The notes beneath the pieces are model-generated. The model worked only from the letters and a program-made list of their open reading frames with translations, was not told where the DNA came from and made no database searches. The position numbers were made by a program, and so were the translations under genes. Below are positions 53,405 through 62,922 of a DNA stretch of 64,000 nt, piece after piece; position 1 is the first letter of the stretch; each line of letters begins with the position of its first letter. The stretch comes from Pseudomonas sp. SCA2728.1_7 (GTDB lineage Bacteria; Pseudomonadota; Gammaproteobacteria; Pseudomonadales; Pseudomonadaceae), in the NCBI RefSeq assembly GCF_018138145.1, contig NZ_CP073104.1:6043001-6107000 (forward strand), read 5' to 3'.

Positions 53405-53883
53405 TTGATTTGCAACAAAGCGGCCAGGGCCTCGAAGGCTATGGCATGTTGGCCGCACAACTGGAATCGCTGCTGGCGGACGAGCGCGATTTCATCGCCA
53501 ACGCCGCGCAGTTTTCGGCGTTCCTGTTCAACCAGCTTGATGACTTGAACTGGGCGGGTTTTTACCTCAATCGCAATGAAGAACTGGTGCTTGGTCCGTT
53601 CCAGGGGCAGATCGCTTGCGTACGCATTCCTTTCGGGCGTGGCGTGTGCGGTGCGGCGGCGGCCACTTTGCAAACCCAGCGCGTTGAAGACGTGCACGCG
53701 TTCCCGGGGCATATCGCCTGCGACAGCGCTTCGAACAGTGAGCTGGTCGTGCCGCTGGTCAAGGACGGGCGCCTGATCGGTGTCCTCGACCTCGACAGCC
53801 CGAAACTGTCGCGTTTTACCGCGCAGGATCAGGCCGGCATCGAGCAACTGGCGGCGATTTTCCTGCGTCTGACCGACTGCTGA
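53401..53883 (+). CDS. msrC: Free methionine-(R)-sulfoxide reductase (GAF fold)
   Basis: This 160-aa GAF-domain enzyme reduces the R form of free methionine sulfoxide. Three cysteines, Cys73 (IACVRIPFG), Cys83 (GVCGAAA) and Cys107 (HIACDSASNSE), have the same 10- and 24-residue spacing that I recall for the catalytic set of E. coli MsrC (YebR). It overlaps the upstream ATPase gene by 4 bp. Its stop abuts the stop of the convergent HD-GYP gene (TGATCA), with no terminator between. Confidence 0.93.
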   Translation: MIDLQQSGQGLEGYGMLAAQLESLLADERDFIANAAQFSAFLFNQLDDLNWAGFYLNRNEELVLGPFQGQIACVRIPFGRGVCGAAAATLQTQRVEDVHAFPGHIACDSASNSELVVPLVKDGRLIGVLDLDSPKLSRFTAQDQAGIEQLAAIFLRLTDC

Positions 53884-56829
53884 TCACGCGGTGAGGCCAG
53901 CCTTGTGCAACAGGCTGGCCGGATCCACGTTGTCGATTTGCCCGGGATCGAGAAAGCGTACGGCGTACTGCATGTACACGCCCTCATTGATGAACAAGCC
54001 AAACAGCTGGGCATCAATGTGCGCTTCGCGGCACATGGTCGCCATGATCGCCAACGCTTCATTCAAGGTTTTGGCTTTCTTGTATGGGCGATCGGCGGCG
54101 GTCAGCGCCTCGAAGATATCGGCAATCGCCATCATCCGCGCCGGCAGGCTCATGTCTTCACGCTTCAGGCGTTTCGGGTAACCGGTGCCGTCCATTTTTT
54201 CATGATGACCGCCGGCGATCTCGGCAATGCTGTCGAGGTGGCCGGGGAAGGGCAGGTGGCTGAGCATCATGATCGTCTGCACCATGTGGTGATTGATCAC
54301 GTAACGCTCTTCGCGAGTCAGCGTGCCGCGGCTGATACTCAGGTTGTACAGCTCGCCACGATTGTATTTGTAGCGCGGCACATCCAGCTTGAAGCCCCAC
54401 GGATTGTCTTCGGGGATCAACTCGTTCGGGTCCCGTTCAAGCAAATGCTCGGGCTTGTCTGCCAGAAGCTTTTCACTGACCGGTAAACCCGGTGCCGGCG
54501 TGCGCGACTGACGCCGGTTTTCTTCCCATGACACGCCCAAGCGGTCGTCAAGGGTGCGCAGCCAGGTGCGTTGCGCCAGATGATCAAGACGTTGCAGATC
54601 CGCTTCGGCCATGGCCTCACTGCCCAGATTGCAGCGGGCGACAAACGCAAAGTCATCGTCCAGCGCGGTCAGTGTGGCGTCGCGCAGCTCGGCCAGTGCG
54701 CCCTCGTCGCCGCCCAAGGCCCGCGCCTGCCAGTAACTGATCCAGGCATCACGCTTGAGCACTTCGAAACGGGTGCGAATTTCATGAATACGGTCGTTGA
54801 TGGTTTCCAGTTTGGTGGCTTTGTCGACCACGTATTCCGGCGTCGTGACCTTGCCGCAATCGTGCAGCCACGCGGCAATGTGCAAGGCTTCCCATTCATC
54901 CTCGTTCGGCTGGTAGGCGCGAAAGGCGGGCGCCTGACTGGCTGCCGCAGCCTGGGCGAGCATCAGCGTCAGCTCTGGCACGCGCTGACAATGCCCGCCG
55001 GTGTAAGGGCTTTTGGCGTCGATGGCGCCGGCGAGCAATTGAATGAAAGCGTCGAGCAGTTGTTTCTGGCGGGCTTGCAGGCGCTGACTCTCGATGCTCA
55101 CTGCCGCCGCGCCGGACACCGCCTGGAGGAAAGCGATACGGTCGGGGCGAAGTTTTTCCAGGTCGGCTGCGGCGCCGCTGTCGTTCACCAGCAGAATCAG
55201 CAGACCGATGGTTTCGTCGTGGCGATTGTGCAGGCGGATACCGATCAGATGGATGCGTGGCGATTGCATCGCCAACAGAACCTTCTGCAGATCCCCGGCC
55301 TGATCGACGCCGAAGTTGCTGACCACGTTGTTGGCGCCGACCAATTGTTCGAACCACGCCGGTCCTTTGTTCTGTTGCAGGTCGTGGCCCTGAATGTCGA
55401 ACGCTTCCAAGGCCTGAGACGTGCCGTCGATCACCAGCCCGTAAGGCTCCATGCGGCTGCTGTCGCTTTCACGCAGATAGATCAGCCCTGCCTGCGCCTG
55501 GGCGATCTGCACTGTTTCGAACAGCACCCGTTGCAGCAGCGGGGCGAAGCGGGTTTCGGCGCCGAGGGTGTCGGTGATCCGGAAGAAGCTCGCCAGGGTG
55601 TCCTTCATCCGCGCCATCGACACGCTCAACTGGTCGACTTCCAGCACCGGCGAGCGCCGGGCCAAGGGAAAATTGAAGTCGAAACTGCGAATCGCGTCGG
55701 CTTCCTTGACCAGCGCATGCAGCGGCTTGACCAGAATCCGCGAAATCACCCAGCCCAGCGGCAGGCACAACAGCAGGGTCGCCAAGGTGATCAGAGCGCC
55801 TTGCCAGCGCAAGCGGTAGGCATCGACCAGCAATTCGTCTTCCGGCACCAGCAGCGCCAACTGCAAGCCTTTCGGACCACCCTCCTGAATGCTGCTGCGG
55901 GCGACGATCCACTGACGACCATCGGCCTCCAGGCGATTGCCCGTGGCTGCACCGGACAACAGCGCATGCAAGCCCGGACTCAGATCCGCCGCTTTGGCCA
56001 GGTGCGCGCTGCTACTGTCGACGATCAGGCGCTCGCTGTCGGGATAGGCCACGGCGTTGCCGTCGGCATCGAACAGGGCAATCTCGGTGGAGGGTGTGAC
56101 AACATGTTTGCTCAGCGCCGCCGACAGGGCGACCAGCGTCAGGTCAGCGCCGATCACGGCGTTCTCGCCACTGCGGCGGGCCAACGTGGTGCCGACGTTG
56201 TGCGTGGAAAAAAACACGTAGGGTTCGGTGGTGATTTGCTGGTTTTGCTGGCGAGCATCGTTGAACCACGCGCGGCTACGCGGATCGTAGCGGTCATCGG
56301 GGTTGTCCTGGCGGCTGATCGGCGTCAGTGCCTGATCGAAGAACAGCGATTGCGAGCGCACCGCGCCCTGCGGGTCATGTTCGATACTCCAGACCTGATA
56401 CGCCGCCGCTTCAGGGGCCTTGAGCAGCGTCTTCAGCGCAGCACTGCGCAGCGGACGCACCATGAAGAAATCGCCATTGGCATAACCCAGATACAGCGAG
56501 GCCAGATTGGGATTGTCGACGAGCGACTGGCTGAACGGTCGGAGCAAGGGCAAGCGTTGCTCAAGGCGTGCGGCCTGAGTGGCGGGATTTTCGGCCAGCA
56601 AACTCAGCAGGTGGCGGATCGGCTGATAGGTGGCGGACATGTCCAGCCGTACGTCCTGTTCGATCCGCTCGAACAGCTTCTCGCTGCTCGACAGGATGAT
56701 CTGCGTGGTCTGGCGGTAATTGAACAGCCCCAACACGACCCCGGTGAGCAGCAGGAGGAATGTGAACATGACGCTGATGTGCACGTGCAGCGGCAACCGG
56801 CGTTGCTCCGGGCGCAGTGGGCTGGGCAT
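53884..56829 (-). CDS. Membrane HD-GYP domain protein (c-di-GMP phosphodiesterase candidate)
   Basis: This 981-aa protein probably hydrolyses c-di-GMP. A membrane helix (about 17-38) is followed by a large dCache-type periplasmic sensor (about 40-330), a second helix (about 335-358), HAMP (about 360-415), GAF-like domain (about 430-585) and the HD-GYP domain. The HD motif HDCGK is at 656-660 and the downstream HHEKMDGTGYP at about 875-885, both intact. The roughly 215 residues between them is far longer than in usual HD-GYP domains, implying an insertion. GGAGAGCCAGAA precedes the ATG. It lies 47 bp after the rocS2-like gene and is probably in its operon. Confidence 0.9.
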   Translation of the reverse strand: MPSPLRPEQRRLPLHVHISVMFTFLLLLTGVVLGLFNYRQTTQIILSSSEKLFERIEQDVRLDMSATYQPIRHLLSLLAENPATQAARLEQRLPLLRPFSQSLVDNPNLASLYLGYANGDFFMVRPLRSAALKTLLKAPEAAAYQVWSIEHDPQGAVRSQSLFFDQALTPISRQDNPDDRYDPRSRAWFNDARQQNQQITTEPYVFFSTHNVGTTLARRSGENAVIGADLTLVALSAALSKHVVTPSTEIALFDADGNAVAYPDSERLIVDSSSAHLAKAADLSPGLHALLSGAATGNRLEADGRQWIVARSSIQEGGPKGLQLALLVPEDELLVDAYRLRWQGALITLATLLLCLPLGWVISRILVKPLHALVKEADAIRSFDFNFPLARRSPVLEVDQLSVSMARMKDTLASFFRITDTLGAETRFAPLLQRVLFETVQIAQAQAGLIYLRESDSSRMEPYGLVIDGTSQALEAFDIQGHDLQQNKGPAWFEQLVGANNVVSNFGVDQAGDLQKVLLAMQSPRIHLIGIRLHNRHDETIGLLILLVNDSGAAADLEKLRPDRIAFLQAVSGAAAVSIESQRLQARQKQLLDAFIQLLAGAIDAKSPYTGGHCQRVPELTLMLAQAAAASQAPAFRAYQPNEDEWEALHIAAWLHDCGKVTTPEYVVDKATKLETINDRIHEIRTRFEVLKRDAWISYWQARALGGDEGALAELRDATLTALDDDFAFVARCNLGSEAMAEADLQRLDHLAQRTWLRTLDDRLGVSWEENRRQSRTPAPGLPVSEKLLADKPEHLLERDPNELIPEDNPWGFKLDVPRYKYNRGELYNLSISRGTLTREERYVINHHMVQTIMMLSHLPFPGHLDSIAEIAGGHHEKMDGTGYPKRLKREDMSLPARMMAIADIFEALTAADRPYKKAKTLNEALAIMATMCREAHIDAQLFGLFINEGVYMQYAVRFLDPGQIDNVDPASLLHKAGLTA

Positions 56830-56876
56830 TTCTGGCTCTCCATGATGTTTAACTCACTGCTCAGCGCCAAGCATAG

Positions 56877-59800
56877 TTAAGGCAAGCTCATTGTGCTCTG
56901 ATCCGACACGGCCAATTGCTGCTGCAAGGCATGTTCGAGATCGAGCATCGCCTGGTTGCTCGCCTCGCAACGGCGGGCGACCTGGTCTGTCGACATGGCC
57001 TCGGCGCAAGCCTGTTCAAGGGCATCGCAACACTCGATCACGCGCGTTGCCTGAGCGATACGCGCGGCCCCTTTGATCTTGTGAGCGACCACCGCCAGCG
57101 CGCCGCGGTCATGTTCGGGCGACAGCGCGAGCAATTCCTGGCGGTCCAGCCTGCTGCTTTTGAGCAATTCGGCCAGCAGACGACGAGCCTGCGCAGGGTT
57201 GCCACCGGTCAGCATGTTCATGCTTTGCAGGTTGAAGACCGGTGGCGCTGATGTCGGCGTGATGCCATCGACCCAGTGGCTGAGCAGGCTCAGGCTCAGG
57301 GGTTTGAACAGGCAATCGTTCATGCCGGCCTGTTTGCAGCGCTGGATTTCCTCGGGCTGCGCATTGGCCGTGAAGGCCAGCACGGTGCAGGGCGGACAAC
57401 GGGACTGCAGTTCATGCTGGCGAATGGCGCGGGTCAGTTCATAGCCATTCATCAAGGGCATGTTGCAGTCGACAATCACCAGATCGAAGTGGCCGTGCTT
57501 CCATAGCTCCAGGCCATCGCAGCCGTTCTCGGCAATGCTGAAGCGATGGCCGAGAAACTCCAGTTGCTGACACATCAACAAGCGATTGGCCGGATGGTCA
57601 TCGACCACCAGCACGCGCAGAGGTGCCTGTGAGGTCTTGATCGCAGGTTCACTTTTCACCGTGCTCACTTGTATCGGCAGTGTTTCCAGGGCCAGGGAGA
57701 TGCAGACCTGCGTGCCGATGCCCGGCTGACTGCTCAATTGCAGTTGTCCGCCCATCATTTCGCACAGGTTGCGACTGATCACCAGCCCCAGGCCAGCGCC
57801 GCTTCTGCCTTGCTGGCTACTGTTTTCCGCCTGGGCAAACGGTTCGAACAAACGCTGCTGATCTTCGGCACTGATGCCGACGCCGCTGTCCTGTACGGTC
57901 AGTTGCATCAGGGCGCGGGCTGGTACATCGGTGTTCATCAGATCCAGAGTGATCCGTACCTGGCCTTGTTCGGTGAACTTGATGGCATTGCTGACCAGAT
58001 TCGACAGTATCTGCTTGAAACGCAGTGGGTCCAGATACACATCGACGGCCAGATCCGGCGGATTGAAGATGACTTGCAGGCTGAGGTTTTTCTGCCGGGC
58101 GAGGCCGTCGAAGATCCTTGCCACTGACGTTACGGTGTCGACCAGATTGACCCGTTCCGGACAAAGGCTCAGGCGCCCGGATTCGATGCGGGCGATATCG
58201 AGAATATCGCCGATCAGCCCCAGCAAGTCCTTGGCCGAATGGTAGGCGGTGTCGATCGAAGAGCGATCCGGGTGTTGTTGATCCATGCGTTTGAGCGTCA
58301 GTTCGAGCATGCCGATGACCGCATTCATCGGTGTACGGATTTCGTGACTCATGGTCGCGAGAAAGGTGCTTTTCGCCCGATTGGCCTCATCGGCCTGTTC
58401 TTTGGCCGTGCGCAACTCCTCGAATAACTGGCGGCGCTCGCTGATGTCGATCCAGCCACCAATGATGCCTTTCACGTCGCCTCTGGAATCACGGTATGGA
58501 AGTATCCAGTGATAGATCGTCAGGCGTCGGTTGCCGATGTGTAATGGCCGGTCGACAACCATCGGGGTGCCTTCGGTAATGACGCGCAGGTAATCGGCCT
58601 GAAAGGCCTGGGCTTCGAACGCGTTGCTCAGGGAACCACCCTCGATAACGCTTTTGCCGATGACGTCTTCGCGTTTGGCATTGAACGCTTCGAGATAGCT
58701 TTCATTGCAACTTTGCAAGAGACCCTGGCGGTCGCGCACATAAATCGGATGCGGTGTGCCGTCGACCAGCGAGCGCATGAATTCGAACTGGTCGTTCAGC
58801 GCACGTTCGGCAGCCTGGCGTTGTTTGATCTGGTTGCGCATGTAGGCGTTCCACGCCAATAGCAACAGTAATAACAGGCACGCGCCGATGATTACTTGAT
58901 AGAACAAGCGCTGGTAGTTGTGCCAGATGTTCTGCGATGCCGTGGAGTAACCGCGCCAGCGGCCATTGATCACGCCCAATTCATCCGGCGCGATGCTCAA
59001 CAAAGCTTTGTTGATGATCGACGCCAGTTCCGTGCTGTCGCGGGCGGTCGCCAGGGAAAACGCAGCCTGGCCGGTGCCGATGGTGGTGGTGATTTGCAAT
59101 GGCTGGTTGAAAATCCGCGAAGAAATGAAGTAGTTGGCAATCACCAGCGAGTTCACCGCGCCGTCGACCTGGCCTTCAGCGAGCAGCGACACCGCGCTGA
59201 AGGTATCCGCCGTTTCGATCAAATGGATGCGTGGATACTCGCGGCGCAGGTACTCGACCATCGGATTGCCCTGAGCAATCGCCAGTTGTTTGTCTTTGAG
59301 CTGGCCAAGATTGGTCGGGCCATCGGCGCTTTTGCGGGTCAGCAGAACGTAGGAGTTTTCCAGGTAAGGACGACTGAAGTTGAGGGCTTTTTCGCGCTCC
59401 GCCGTCGGCAGTAAGGCGGCGATCAGATCGGCCTGATGACGGTCTATCTGCTGGATCATTTCCGCATCGTTGCGGCTGCGACGGACCTCGAAACGCAGGC
59501 CGGTGCGCAGACGGATCAGCTCGAGCAGGTCGGCACTGATACCGCGAAAATTGCCGTCGTTGTCAAAAAACGTCAGCGGCGCGAACGCTTCATTGACCAC
59601 CACGCTGACCACCGGGTGTTGTTTGAGCCAGGACTCTTCGCGTTGGGTCAGTTGCAGTTTCTGGTCAGTGAGCAACAGATCGCTGCCGGCGCTCCAGCGT
59701 TTGGCAATGTTCTCGCGTTCGCTGGCCGGCACAGCCTTGAGCACGGAGTCGATGACGCCTAGCAGCTGTGGGTTGTTGCGGCGCACGGCGAAGCTGAATC

Positions 59801-60524
59801 CCTGGGCTTCCTGCTTGCCGAAATTGGCCATGCGCACTTTGTTCAGGTAGCCCTTGTTGATCATGTAGTGCGTGGACAGGGTGTCGCCGAGAAAGACATC
59901 GGCCTGGTCGAATGCAACGGCGTTGATCGCATTCTGGTAGGAGGGGTAGCAGGTGATGAGTGCTTTGGGATACAGCGCTTTGACTTCGGGCAACGGCAAG
60001 TAGTGATAGACCATGCTCAACCGCAGCCCGGCGAGGCCTTCGGTGAGGGAGCGGGTTTCGTCTTCGCGGGTGACCAGCACCGGCTGGTCAATGGCATAGG
60101 GTGTCGACAGTGCCAGGTTGGCATTGCTCGCTTCAAACCCGTTCGCAGTACCCAGCAGGTCGACCTGGCCATCGAGGAGCGCGCGAATCGCCGCATCCCG
60201 AGAGGGGAAACGTTGCACCCGGATCAGCAAACCAGTGGCTTGGCCGAGGAGTCCGGCGTAGTCGGCCGTCAGGCCTTCGTAATCCTTGCCACTGACCGTC
60301 ATGTCAAAAGGCGGGTAGTCGGGCGCGGAGGTGCCCAGAACCAGTTCGTGACGCTCAAGCAGCCACTGCCGTTGGGACCGTTCGAAGGTGACTGGCATCG
60401 ATTCGCTCGCCGACCGGCTGAGCAAGGCATAGTCCGGTGAAGTGCCGGGCATGGCGAACACGTTGCTGCTCAGGTAAAGACCTGCGCTCAACGCAATTAA
60501 ATAGTCCTTTAAACGGCTGGGCAT
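56877..60524 (-). CDS. rocS2: Unorthodox hybrid sensor kinase, BvgS/RocS2-like
   Basis: This 1215-aa unorthodox kinase has a signal peptide, two tandem periplasmic solute-binding (Venus flytrap) domains (about 45-290 and 300-535), one membrane helix (about 540-563), a PAS domain (about 590-700), kinase core with His727 in MSHEIRTPMNA, receiver with Asp1019 in VIVDCNMPLMNG, and an HPt domain with His1148 in AHKIKGAARIA. This is the BvgS/EvgS layout. The adjacent dgt gene and response regulator match the recalled rocS2-rocA2-dgt region of PAO1, where Roc systems control fimbriae and biofilm. A GTG overlapping the regulator's stop (GTGA) is an alternative start. Confidence 0.87.
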   Translation of the reverse strand: MPSRLKDYLIALSAGLYLSSNVFAMPGTSPDYALLSRSASESMPVTFERSQRQWLLERHELVLGTSAPDYPPFDMTVSGKDYEGLTADYAGLLGQATGLLIRVQRFPSRDAAIRALLDGQVDLLGTANGFEASNANLALSTPYAIDQPVLVTREDETRSLTEGLAGLRLSMVYHYLPLPEVKALYPKALITCYPSYQNAINAVAFDQADVFLGDTLSTHYMINKGYLNKVRMANFGKQEAQGFSFAVRRNNPQLLGVIDSVLKAVPASERENIAKRWSAGSDLLLTDQKLQLTQREESWLKQHPVVSVVVNEAFAPLTFFDNDGNFRGISADLLELIRLRTGLRFEVRRSRNDAEMIQQIDRHQADLIAALLPTAEREKALNFSRPYLENSYVLLTRKSADGPTNLGQLKDKQLAIAQGNPMVEYLRREYPRIHLIETADTFSAVSLLAEGQVDGAVNSLVIANYFISSRIFNQPLQITTTIGTGQAAFSLATARDSTELASIINKALLSIAPDELGVINGRWRGYSTASQNIWHNYQRLFYQVIIGACLLLLLLLAWNAYMRNQIKQRQAAERALNDQFEFMRSLVDGTPHPIYVRDRQGLLQSCNESYLEAFNAKREDVIGKSVIEGGSLSNAFEAQAFQADYLRVITEGTPMVVDRPLHIGNRRLTIYHWILPYRDSRGDVKGIIGGWIDISERRQLFEELRTAKEQADEANRAKSTFLATMSHEIRTPMNAVIGMLELTLKRMDQQHPDRSSIDTAYHSAKDLLGLIGDILDIARIESGRLSLCPERVNLVDTVTSVARIFDGLARQKNLSLQVIFNPPDLAVDVYLDPLRFKQILSNLVSNAIKFTEQGQVRITLDLMNTDVPARALMQLTVQDSGVGISAEDQQRLFEPFAQAENSSQQGRSGAGLGLVISRNLCEMMGGQLQLSSQPGIGTQVCISLALETLPIQVSTVKSEPAIKTSQAPLRVLVVDDHPANRLLMCQQLEFLGHRFSIAENGCDGLELWKHGHFDLVIVDCNMPLMNGYELTRAIRQHELQSRCPPCTVLAFTANAQPEEIQRCKQAGMNDCLFKPLSLSLLSHWVDGITPTSAPPVFNLQSMNMLTGGNPAQARRLLAELLKSSRLDRQELLALSPEHDRGALAVVAHKIKGAARIAQATRVIECCDALEQACAEAMSTDQVARRCEASNQAMLDLEHALQQQLAVSDQSTMSLP

Positions 60525-60532
60525 GCGGGCTC

Positions 60533-61159
60533 TCACACGAGTGCGTTTCGTTTGGCCATCTCGATAAGTTCTACAAGGGATTTGGCCTTGAGTTTTTGCA
60601 TCAGGCGTTTTTTGTAGGTGCTGACGGTCTTGTTACTGAGAAACATGCCTTTGGCGATTTCCTTGTTGGTTCGACCTTGGGCGAACAGTTGCAAGACCAT
60701 TAATTCGCGATCATTTACGGATTTGAAAAGTTCCAGTTCGGCAAAACGGATATCGTCGCTGCGAACTGGATTCAATGCTTGGCTGGGGAAATAGTTGTAA
60801 CCGGAAAGTACCGCTTTTATTGCGCTGACCAGTTCGCTCAGTTCCTCCTGTTTACAGACATAACCCGATGCGCCGGATTGCATGCAGCGAATGCCGAACA
60901 GTGTCGGGCACTGTGCCGTCAGAATCAGGATTTTCAGGGGGGAGCCCATGGCATTGAAGCGCGCCAGCACTTCCAGCCCGTCGAGCTTGGGAATGCTCAC
61001 ATCGAGAATGACCAGGTCGGGCATGCACTCGCGCACCATTTGCATGGCATCGACCCCGTTATCGGTCTCACCAACGACCTTGTAACCTTCATGCTCCAGC
61101 AGCATTCGAACGGCGAGACGGATGACCGGGTGATCGTCGACAATAAAAACGGAGTTCAT
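60533..61159 (-). CDS. rocA2: NarL/BvgA-type response regulator, RocA2-like
   Basis: This 208-aa response regulator has a receiver (acidic pair Asp8-Asp9, phospho-acceptor Asp53 in VILDVSIPKLDG) and a LuxR-type helix-turn-helix with LFAQGRTNKEIAKGMFLSNK and TVSTYKKRLMQKLKAKSL near residues 160-197. It is the expected partner of the phosphorelay kinase encoded directly downstream, whose start overlaps or nearly touches this stop. Target genes cannot be told from sequence. Confidence 0.87.
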   Translation of the reverse strand: MNSVFIVDDHPVIRLAVRMLLEHEGYKVVGETDNGVDAMQMVRECMPDLVILDVSIPKLDGLEVLARFNAMGSPLKILILTAQCPTLFGIRCMQSGASGYVCKQEELSELVSAIKAVLSGYNYFPSQALNPVRSDDIRFAELELFKSVNDRELMVLQLFAQGRTNKEIAKGMFLSNKTVSTYKKRLMQKLKAKSLVELIEMAKRNALV

Positions 61160-61517
61160 AATCAAGTCCCATGCAAGCACGAATAAAGCGCGCACCTTAG
61201 CTCAGATGAATGAGCACTCGCATGGAGTGACATGGCTCCAGTCACGTTATCGGATTATTCCTACAATTAATGAGGAAACGGACTACGTTCAAACTAGGTT
61301 TGACGTAAGGAAGTGCAGGATTTGAACGGGCTTATAGTTTGACTTCATTGATTTGCAAGTGCTGGTTGTCAATGGGTTTTTATAGATGTTTAAAGTTGCT
61401 GATCCAACGCTTGGGAGCAGTGGCGTTCCCTGTGATAACAGTCACTCGTCAAAAACGACAATAACAGCAGGCGTGCATGCGGGTGACCCATGTGATGGCC
61501 ACCCGCATGTGCCTGGG
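61160..61517. other. Intergenic region between rocA2-like and dgt genes
   Basis: This is 358 bp with no supported gene. The half nearer the regulator is AT-rich (TTTTTATAGATGTTTAAAG) and should carry its promoter. A 10-bp perfect hairpin CATGCGGGTG / CACCCGCATG at 61476-61509 sits 8 bp past the dgt stop and may end dgt transcription, though no T tract follows. Confidence 0.55.
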
Positions 61518-62846
61518 TCAGTGACTGGAGCGGCCGGTCATTTCCAGTGCCATGTCGCTGGCGTAGCTGTCGGTCATCCCGGCAATGAAATCGATCATGC
61601 GCAAAAACGAGGTGTGTAACGAACCCTGCGGATCCGGCGCATTGCTACCCAGCAGATCGAGAATACGTCGGCTTTTGAACGACGGCGTACGACCGTTGTG
61701 TTGTTCCAGCGCCGCGCCGCAGAACGAATTGAGCAGGATTTCCAGCGTGGTATACGCACCGATTTCATGCAGGGTTTTGCGTTTGTCCTGAAAGATCTTC
61801 TTGCGGGCGATGTCCTTGGCATTCAACACGCAACGCTTGGCCGGGCCGTGCATGTGCTCAACCAGATCGCCGTGCAGCGTGCCGGCAAGCAGCGCGTCCT
61901 GTTGCTCGACAAATGCGCGTGCGGCGGCGTTGGTCAAATGCTCGATGGCCTTGCCGCGCAGGATCGCCAGTTTGCGTCGGCGCGAATCCTGCGGGCCGAG
62001 CTGACGATAGGTTTCCGGCAGATCATCGCCCACCAGCCCGAGCAGCAGCGATTCGACTTCGGCGTACTCCAGCAGCTCCATTTCTAGGCCGTCCTCGAGA
62101 TCGATCAGCGCGTAGCAGATGTCGTCAGCGGCCTCCATCAGGTACACCAGCGGGTGACGCGCCCAGCGCTGGTCTTCGATTTGCGGCAGACCCAGTTTAT
62201 GGGCGATCTGTTCAAGCAACGGCAGCTCGCTCTGATAGCAGCCGAACTTGTGTTTCTTGTAGCCCAGGGAATCGGCGTGGCGCGCGGTCCACGGGTATTT
62301 CAGATAGGTGCCAAGGGTCGCGTAGGTCAGCCGCGTGCCGCCATCGAACTGGTGGTACTCCAACTGAGTCAGGACGCGGAAACCCTGGGCATTGCCTTCG
62401 AAGTTGAGGAAGTCAGCGCGTTCGGCTTCGCTCATGCCATCGAGCCAGCCACGCCCGGCCGCCTGCTGGAACCAGTGGCGAATGGCATCTTCACCGGAAT
62501 GGCCGAACGGCGGATTGCCGATGTCGTGGGCCAGACACGCCGACTGCACGACCATGCCGAGATCGGCCGGGTCACACCATTCGGGCAAGGCACCGCGCAG
62601 GGTTTCGCCCACCCGCATGCCCAGCGATCGGCCGACGCAACTGACTTCCAGCGAGTGGGTCAGGCGCGTGTGTATGTGATCGTTGCTGGTGACCGGGTGT
62701 ACCTGGGTCTTGCGTCCGAGGCGGCGGAAGGCGCCGGAGAAAATGATGCGGTCATGGTCTTTGTGGAAAGGGCTGCGGCCAAGTTCTTGCGGGCTGTGCA
62801 GTGGCTTGCCGAGGCGTTCGCGGTTGAGCAGGGTGTGCCAATCCAA
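61518..62846 (-). CDS. dgt: dGTP triphosphohydrolase family protein
   Basis: This 442-aa HD-domain protein belongs to the dGTPase family, which cleaves dNTPs to nucleoside and tripolyphosphate. Motifs are [19 protein letters not shown] near residue 32, [21 protein letters not shown] near 55, [19 protein letters not shown] near 101 (the HD pair) and [15 protein letters not shown] near 240. The start codon is TTG, preceded by GGAGAGAATCAGCC; no nearby ATG gives a full-length protein. It is 72 bp past the start side of the EAL gene's end on the same strand. Confidence 0.9.
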   Translation of the reverse strand: MDWHTLLNRERLGKPLHSPQELGRSPFHKDHDRIIFSGAFRRLGRKTQVHPVTSNDHIHTRLTHSLEVSCVGRSLGMRVGETLRGALPEWCDPADLGMVVQSACLAHDIGNPPFGHSGEDAIRHWFQQAAGRGWLDGMSEAERADFLNFEGNAQGFRVLTQLEYHQFDGGTRLTYATLGTYLKYPWTARHADSLGYKKHKFGCYQSELPLLEQIAHKLGLPQIEDQRWARHPLVYLMEAADDICYALIDLEDGLEMELLEYAEVESLLLGLVGDDLPETYRQLGPQDSRRRKLAILRGKAIEHLTNAAARAFVEQQDALLAGTLHGDLVEHMHGPAKRCVLNAKDIARKKIFQDKRKTLHEIGAYTTLEILLNSFCGAALEQHNGRTPSFKSRRILDLLGSNAPDPQGSLHTSFLRMIDFIAGMTDSYASDMALEMTGRSSH

Positions 62847-62922
62847 GGCTGATTCTCTCCGTCAGGTGACTGGGGGCGTTGACCGCTAGCTTCCCGGTTC
62901 ACACCCATCCCTGCAAGCGGAA

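Noticed and set aside
54571..56880. 769-codon plus-strand open frame opposite the HD-GYP gene
   Set aside because: The HD-GYP product is well supported by motifs; the antisense frame shows no domains or hydrophobic segments and follows from codon bias of the real gene.
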